From contig OY986974.1 of the NCBI GenBank assembly GCA_963920575.1, positions 21,807,042-21,871,041 on the forward strand: 64,000 bases of DNA. Reading direction: 5' to 3'. The position numbers and the translations under genes were made by a program. This document shows, piece after piece, positions 58,198 to 64,000 of the stretch (the stretch's first letter is position 1; every line of letters begins with the position of its first letter). The notes under the pieces are model-generated. The model had not been told where the DNA came from. It searched no databases and worked only from the letters and a program-made list of their open reading frames with translations. The stretch comes from Narthecium ossifragum (lineage: Eukaryota > Streptophyta > Magnoliopsida > Dioscoreales > Nartheciaceae).

Positions 58198-58976
58198 TAT
58201 TAATAAGCAATGATTGGAATAATTGCTTGTTATTCCATTAGAGAATATCTCTATATACAACATTGTTGTGGTATACATGATAATTAATCAAGCCCAGGAC
58301 ACAATTATTCTATACATAATAAATAATCAATCAATATTTTGTCAATCACATTGAAGATGGCTTTCCATATATTCTATTATCCCCGCAAAATGAAGATGGT
58401 TGGTCACAGAGCATACGCAGTTTGGAGATCAAGTACTGAAGCCTCTCTTTAGAATGACACTCTTTGTGAGAAGATCAGTAATCTACTTAGTAGATGAAAT
58501 ATGAGGCAACGAGAGGGTCTTCTGCTGGAAATGATATCTCACAAAATGATAGTCTATCTCGATGTGCTTTGTGCATTCATGAAAGACATTATTATGTGTT
58601 ATTTGAATGACATTTTTATGTCACAAAAGTAGGTTGAGGGATGTTTACACCATATCATGAAGTAGCCATTGAAGCCATACTATTTCACCTGATGTATGTG
58701 CAAGTGCACGGTATTTAGCTTTTGAGATAAAGCAATCCTATGTCGAACGACATAGGAATCCTGGCTCTGATACCATGTTTATAACCAAGGATTGGAATAA
58801 TTGCTTGTCATTCCATTAGAGAAGATTTCTATATATACAACATTTTTATGATATACATGATAATTAATCAAGCCCAATTTAGGACATATATATGGTAAAC
58901 AATCATTTTATACATAATAAACAATCAATCAATATATGTCAATTACTCGGAAGATGGCTTTCCATATCTTCTATCA
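58198..58976 (-). mobile_element. Internally deleted copia element (TRIM-like)
   Basis: Two related ~180-200-bp LTRs (58198-58379 and 58776-58976) share GATTGGAATAATTGCTTGT, ATTCCATTAGAGAA, TACATGATAATTAATCAAGC and GAAGATGGCTTTCCATAT. Minus-strand primer-binding site TGGTATCAGAGCCA (58762-58775) adjoins the right LTR. The 396-bp interior retains only a broken RNase H C-terminus (KHIEIDYHFVRYHFQQ, about 58540-58590). Flanking 5-mers AATCG and AATCC match at 4 of 5. The deleted interior makes it non-autonomous. Confidence 0.8.
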
Positions 58977-59119
58977 AATCCGTCGAATCTAATAAATTAT
59001 GAATCAGTGGGGTGAGCTGAGTGATCGATGAATCTGATGAATTTGATGGTTCTTATAGGTGTTCGTTCTTGTGTTTGGTTTTTTTGTCTGATGAGTTGAG
59101 CCACCAAGGCTAGCAAGAC

Positions 59120-59722
59120 CTACAAGATACTATCTAGGGCAGTGATGTTGTCCTCTAAGGCCCAATATAGAGGCACTTGCGAGCGGCGACACCAACGGGC
59201 AACCCCATCCGCCTTACAATTGTCTTGCCTAGGGATGTACACAAAAACCAAGCTCTCAAATTGTATCCCAACTCCCCATATTTCACGTAGAACTAATTCT
59301 ACATGTTGCGGCCAGATCATCCGACTTTGCAACAACTCCACCGCCATCTTCGAATCTGACTCAACCAGTAACTGGGTGATGCCATTCTCCTTAGCCCAGC
59401 TGATCTCATAATAAATAGCCTTCAACTCAGCGTGCAAGACAGAGTCTGCATCAATTGACATTCCCATCGCCCAGATTGCCGCATCACCCTTCATTTCCAC
59501 TGCTCCAACAGCAGCCCGACACTTCCCTTGACCGAAGGATGCATCCACATGCAACAGTCTTGCCTGTCCTCTGTTTATAGCAGCAGTGTGAATCACCTCT
59601 TTGTTCAAGAATTCTTTAGTTAATCTGCAGGCCTTCATCGCAACCTTCTTCGCTGATTCTCCCTTCCCTTCAAAAATGACAATTGCGATTTTTCCAAATC
59701 TGCCACATAGCATAAGCAACAT
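59120..59722 (-). pseudogene. LINE RNase H domain
   Basis: A frame separate from RT by one frameshift, 200 residues. It reads LLHVDASFGQGK (first Asp), HAELKAIYYEI (Glu), LLVESDSKMAVELL (Asp) and VYIPRQDNCKADGVARW (final Asp), so all four RNase H acidic residues are present. It ends ALEDNITALDSIL. A relative of this domain is the remnant at 28795-29150. Confidence 0.88.
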
Positions 59723-61904
59723 AAGACTTTAGCATCCTTCCATCCTCTTTATTCGGAGATCTGAGTAGCAGGTCTAAGAAGTCATCTGCTCCCCAATCCT
59801 CACAAGATTTATCAATTTCTTTCATCACCAAGGCCAAGACTTCCTTGGTGAATTCGCATTCTATGAGAGCATGTGTGATATTCTCTGCTACTGTTCCACA
59901 CCTTAGGCATAAAGTATCTGACACTACTCTACACCTCCACAGAGCCTCCTTTACAGGCAACTTATCATGCAAAACATACCATGAGAATTGTCTAACTCTT
60001 GGGCTGGTTGGCAATTTCCACATATTCCTCCACACAGTCATGTGTTCAAACCTCTCTTCCTGGATCCTGTCCTTCACCAAGTATGCATATGCAAAGCCAA
60101 TAGTGACAGAACCAGAGCCATGCAAAGTCCATCGGCAACAGTCCCATGTTGCATCTCTTCTTATCGGAATTTTAAGGATCTCCTGCACCAAAGAGTCATG
60201 CCCAAATTCTGCTATTTTATCTGCATTCCAATCAGATCCCTCCTGGAGATCCCCAACCACTGCATTGAAAAAGTTACTTGAACAATTGAAGGGCATGGGA
60301 GCAGTGGCTAAGCATCCAATTTCCAGCCAATTATCATGGATTACACTTAGAGCACTCCCATTCCCAGGTCTACAAGCTAGTCCCTTTTGAACACAGTCCG
60401 CAGCCTCACAAAGCCCTTTCCAATGCGAAGAAGCAGCAACACTCATACCTCTTTTTGAAGGTAATATTTCTTTCCATTTGTATTTTGCTTTTAACAGTCT
60501 TTTCCAGATACTATCGTTCTCCCCCAAGAAATTCGCCATCCTAGTCATTTTTAAGGTTTTTTGCCACAGCCGCAAATCTTTCACACCCAAGCCACCAACT
60601 TCAGGTGGAGAGCAGACAACATTCCAGGCAATGTTAGATATGCTCGACCCCTTACCTTTCCAAAGAAAGCTCCTACATATGGCCTCCATTCTTTTAATCA
60701 CCCCCATTGGCACCTTTGTCGAAGTCATGACATAACCCGGGATGGATTGTAGCACAGACTTTAGCAAAGTAACCCTTCCCGCCTCCGAGATATGCCGGCC
60801 TTGCCAACCTAGGACTCTGTCAGTCATCTTATCAATAATTGATGAGAAATCAGCAACCTTGAGCCTCTGGTCGCTGACAGGGACATCCAAGTAAGTCCAT
60901 GACCCTTTAGTAATTGAGATTCCAAGCATATGACATATGGTCCGCCTCCTATCCACCCCTATCCATTTAGTAAAGCGAATACTCGACTTCAAAGGGTTCA
61001 TCTCCAACCCTGAGAGCTCCTTGAAATATAATAATTTTTGCTTCAAGCTTCTAGCCTCTAAACAAGTGGCCATCGTAACAAATAAGCAATCGTTCGCATA
61101 TAACAAGTAGGACAAGGAAAAATCAGATTTTGGCACCTTCAATCCAATCAATACATATGTTGGATTCTTCAAGATTCTAGATAATACCTCCTGCACCTCT
61201 AAGAATAGGTAAGGAGACAAAGGATCTCCTTGCCTCAACCCACATTTAGAAACAATTCTACCTTGAATTTGTCCATTGATGATGAGAGAAAATCGTGGGC
61301 CCTTGACACAGCTCATCACCCATCTAATCCATTTAGATGGAAAATTCATCTTTATAAGCACCTTCTCAAGAAATCCCCACTTGACCTTGTCATAAGCTGA
61401 CTTGAGGTCTGTTTTAGCAACCATCAACCTCCGTGTCTTCGATGCATTCCTCATAGAATAGAGAACTTCAATGGTAGAGTCTATATTGTCATGTATATTA
61501 CGGCCAGGCAAAAATGCAGATTGTTCCAAGCCTATAATTTCCTCAAGCACCAATCTCATATGTCGAGTCAAAATGGTAGTTATCACCTTATATCCAACAT
61601 TGCAAAGACTGATTAGTCTAAAATCCTTAACCCTCTGCGGAAATTTGCACTTTGGTATAAAAGAGAGGAATGTCTCATGCCAACTTGGAGGCATTCTTCC
61701 TGTTTCAAAGAAGTCCAGGATTACCTTTGTAAACTTTGTTCCAACCATACTCCAATGCAAAATGTAGAATTCAATGGGAATCCCGTCTAGCCCCGAACAT
61801 TTGTTTCTTCCCATACTAAACACAGCCTCTTTGACTTCAAGAGCCGTAATCTCCTCTACTAACATCCCATGCGAGACCTCACTAAGCTGCGGCAAATCTG
61901 GCAA
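59670..61904 (-). pseudogene. LINE reverse transcriptase and zf-RVT domain
   Basis: A 744-residue open frame carries RT motifs GLDGIPIEFY, FRLISLCNVGYK, VAKTDLKSAYDKV (catalytic Asp), KCGLRQGDPLSPYLF and then LLYANDCLF. The last is the YADD box with the first Asp changed to Asn (61092-61094, GAC to AAC). The zf-RVT region LPVKEALWRCRV, CLRCG, ENITHALIECEF follows. The open frame is long, but the changed catalytic Asp should abolish polymerase activity. A frameshift near 59690 separates it from RNase H. Confidence 0.9.
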
Positions 61905-61940
61905 TTGAACACTCTCTTGGCTGCTAGGACCAGACCATAG

Positions 61941-62756
61941 CTAGGAATAATGCTTCACAAACTCACCAGCAATGAGTGTTTGATCCTGCACCGCCACTTC
62001 ATCCTCACCAATCACCTCTAGTACTTTGGATTTATGTCTCCTACTAGAAACAATTGAGTGAAAAAATGCAGAATTCCTATCCCCCAATTGCATCCATACC
62101 TCCCGAGCACGTTGCGCAGCCCTTGATTCTTGTTTTGAGACCACCAAGGACCACTCCAACTCAAGATCATGAAGCTGTCTCTCCTCTTCATCTAGCAGCT
62201 CTCTTTCCGCTTTCAAAGAGTACCATGCCTCCAAGCACTATTCCGTTTGCTTTCCAACTCCAAAAATATCCTTACTGGAGGCCCTTTGGTCCCAACCTTT
62301 AACCATCTTCTTAGCAGCTTTAATCTTGGAGTTCAAAATGTACCGTCGAGAACCATGATAGGGAGTTTTCCAGATGCGATTGAGGACAGATTGAAAAGCA
62401 TCTGGACGGAGCCAGTAGTGTTCCATACGAAACACATAGGGGCCTTTACTTCTTGAAACATCTTCAATAGACACTAGAACAGGGGAATGATCAGAATTGA
62501 TACGAGGGAGGTATGAGACCTGAGTATGAAAGAACTGTCGTTTCCACTAAAGATTACAAAGTGCTCGATCCAATCATTCCAACACTTTAGCTCTGCCAGA
62601 CTGCTTGTTGCACCAAGTAAATGGACTGCCACAGAACTCCAAGTCTACTAAGTCATTCTCACAGATAAAATCAAAGAATTCCTTTGCTGATGCATCAAAG
62701 GAGAAAAGAACACCCCCTTTCTTTTCCTCAGCTGCAATAATAGCATTGAAGTCCCT
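61941..62756 (-). pseudogene. LINE endonuclease C-terminal part and linker, broken
   Basis: It starts at DFNAIIAAEEKKGG, then FTWCNKQSG, and (after stops near 62574 and 62545) INSDHSPVLVSIED, the conserved S-D-H-S/P catalytic motif of L1 endonucleases. Further on comes a linker with QLGDRNSAFFHSIVSSRR. At least four in-frame stops interrupt it, including near 62238 and 61941. About 110 N-terminal residues of the endonuclease are missing. Confidence 0.85.
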
Positions 62757-64000
62757 GATGTCGCTTAAATGTGTCACGCACAGCGGTCGCGGTGCAGTAC
62801 AGCATAAGAGAGGTCGAACCCACAGAGAGACAATCAAGAAAGATCCAGAAACACAGATAATAATATATTGTAGACAATCAAGAAAGCTAACTAAACTAAA
62901 TTAGATCAAAGGATTAATGATGATGTAGGATTAACTAAAGATATCAGGATTTTGATAAGACTAGGCTTCAGGAATCACTTCACTCGGATTTAGGTTCTTC
63001 TCTTCTCAATAGTTCATATGATACTCAGTCAAGGGATTCACATCCCAATCACCTTAACCGGAAGATATGGAACTATAAACCTAACAAAATATATAAATGT
63101 CTCCTCCTACGATTGATTCTTCCTTATTATAATTCTAACTTCATCCAATCCAAACCTAAGAATATATGATACCGGCTGTCACTACAGGCAACATATAGCA
63201 AAAGTTCATCGGGACAAAGCCCTAACTCTATCTAACCAGATCTCTAAGAATACACAATACAAACTTTCACAATCGGTAATGCATAGCAAAGATTTCACGG
63301 ATAGAGCCCCAACCTTGTTTTACCAGATCCCTAAGAATACACAATACCAGTTGTCACTACGGGCAATGCATAGCAAAGGTCTCGCAAAACTCGGTAGGAG
63401 AATCAAAAGAGAAGACTATGGGATTATAAGATCATGAAAGAAGTATGACTGGATTCATAATATTAATCATCCACATAGAAGTCTATAATCTGAAAATAAT
63501 ATTTGAAGATCCAATACATAGAAAAGAATTTAACAATGAAAATTAAAAACTATGAACCATTGTTGGAGAAGAAACCCTAGTCCTCGCTAGATCATCCGTC
63601 CGCCATGCCCGCGGATTACTCGGCCATGGATGGAGATTTCTTCATCTTCTTTCTTGCTTTTTCTCCCCTCCAAAGCTCTGTAGAAAACCCCCTTGGGACC
63701 TCCCAAATTTCGGATTAAATAAGCATATATATAGGGGAACCCCGAAATTAGGGTTTTAGTTGAGTTGGACTCGGATTTCCTGAAGGCAGCCCTATTCCGG
63801 TCACAACTGGGTCCAATCAAGCCAGAATTTGGAAACTTTCTCAACAAGAAAGTTGTGTATTTGGAAGTCTTCTACCAGATCCCGAAGATTTCGTAATATT
63901 CTGAGTTATATAGAATATTTGAGGAATATTTTCCTCAGCTTCGACAGAACAGTTTTCCAGCTTGTGTAACTTCATATATTTTTCCAATCTGCTATCACAC
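62757..64000. repeat. Unclassified repeat-like DNA at the right edge
   Basis: It follows the LINE truncation point abruptly. A motif of about 90-95 bp with CTAAGAATACACAATACCA and GGCAATGCATAGCAAAGGT is repeated about three times at about 63153-63390. From about 63570 the sequence is GC-richer with a TATA-like ATATATATAGGGG near 63727. It may be part of a non-coding LTR element extending beyond the window, but no termini are visible. Confidence 0.45.

Larger units (their letters stand above)
59077..62756 (-). mobile_element. 5'-truncated L1-type LINE retrotransposon
   Basis: On the minus strand it shows, in order, the C-terminal part of an AP endonuclease, reverse transcriptase, zinc-finger RVT domain and RNase H, followed by a short 3' UTR and an A-run (seven T on the plus strand at about 59081). 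This is the plant L1 layout with a 3' poly(A). The 5' end is cut within the endonuclease at about 62756, where DFNAII begins. No target duplication was recognised. Multiple stops and frameshifts make it inactive. Confidence 0.88.

Noticed and set aside
59142..61767. Plus-strand open frames over the LINE
   Set aside because: Shadows of the minus-strand RT and RNase H frames, without any domain of their own.

Overview
This window is plant nuclear DNA, most likely from an angiosperm and possibly a monocot (GC-rich first exons next to AT-rich introns; a guess, not a proof). It carries five well-supported protein-coding host genes with plant-type introns and one less certain short gene. They sit in a landscape of Class I and Class II transposable elements, mostly recognisable from terminal repeats and target-site duplications (TSDs). 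One 200-base run of N (1871-2070) interrupts the sequence. No tRNA gene, functional rRNA gene or CRISPR array was seen.

Layout. 1-2.4 kb: a short ORF resembling a degenerate EF-hand protein, then an assembly gap. 2.43-12.25 kb: one composite hAT-family insertion flanked by the 8-bp TSD ACCATTCC. It contains two transposase copies in inverted orientation and two LTRs inserted into it. 12.3-14.6 kb: local tandem repeats and an LTR-like insert. 15.07-17.29 and 19.00-20.95 kb (minus strand): two tandem six-exon genes of the DWARF27 beta-carotene isomerase family. 21.35-22.98 kb: a Pack-MULE with a 9-bp TSD that carries fragments of an aminoacylase-like and a receptor-kinase-like gene. 23.1-28.2 kb: a nested repeat region with Helitron-like termini and a long fold-back whose arms contain mitochondrial small-subunit rRNA (rrn18) pieces. 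28.8-31.1 kb: LINE remnant, tandem repeats and palindromes.

31.60-37.05 kb (minus strand): a complete four-exon type-A G-protein gamma subunit gene; its 4.9-kb first intron holds a 1.06-kb hAT element and LTR remnants. 39.03-44.85 kb (plus strand): a four-exon LESV (LIKE EARLY STARVATION) starch-binding tryptophan-rich gene with a Tourist-like MITE in intron 3. 45.29-50.49 kb: a full-length but broken Ty1-copia element just downstream of LESV. 51.45-57.09 kb (plus strand): a three-exon MPBQ/MSBQ methyltransferase (VTE3/APG1) gene with a structured MITE-like element in intron 2. 58.1-59.0 kb: a small exon-like VTE3 fragment beside an internally deleted copia element. 59.07-62.76 kb: a 5'-truncated, mutated L1-type LINE. 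62.8-64.0 kb: unclassified repeat DNA.

The host genes are not an operon. Three of the four recognised families (D27, LESV, VTE3) are plastid proteins: carotenoid cleavage/strigolactone, starch, and plastoquinone/tocopherol. The fourth is a signalling subunit at the plasma membrane. Exon coordinates come from splice signals and reading-frame continuity; in each of the five multi-exon models the summed exon length is divisible by three with a single terminal stop.
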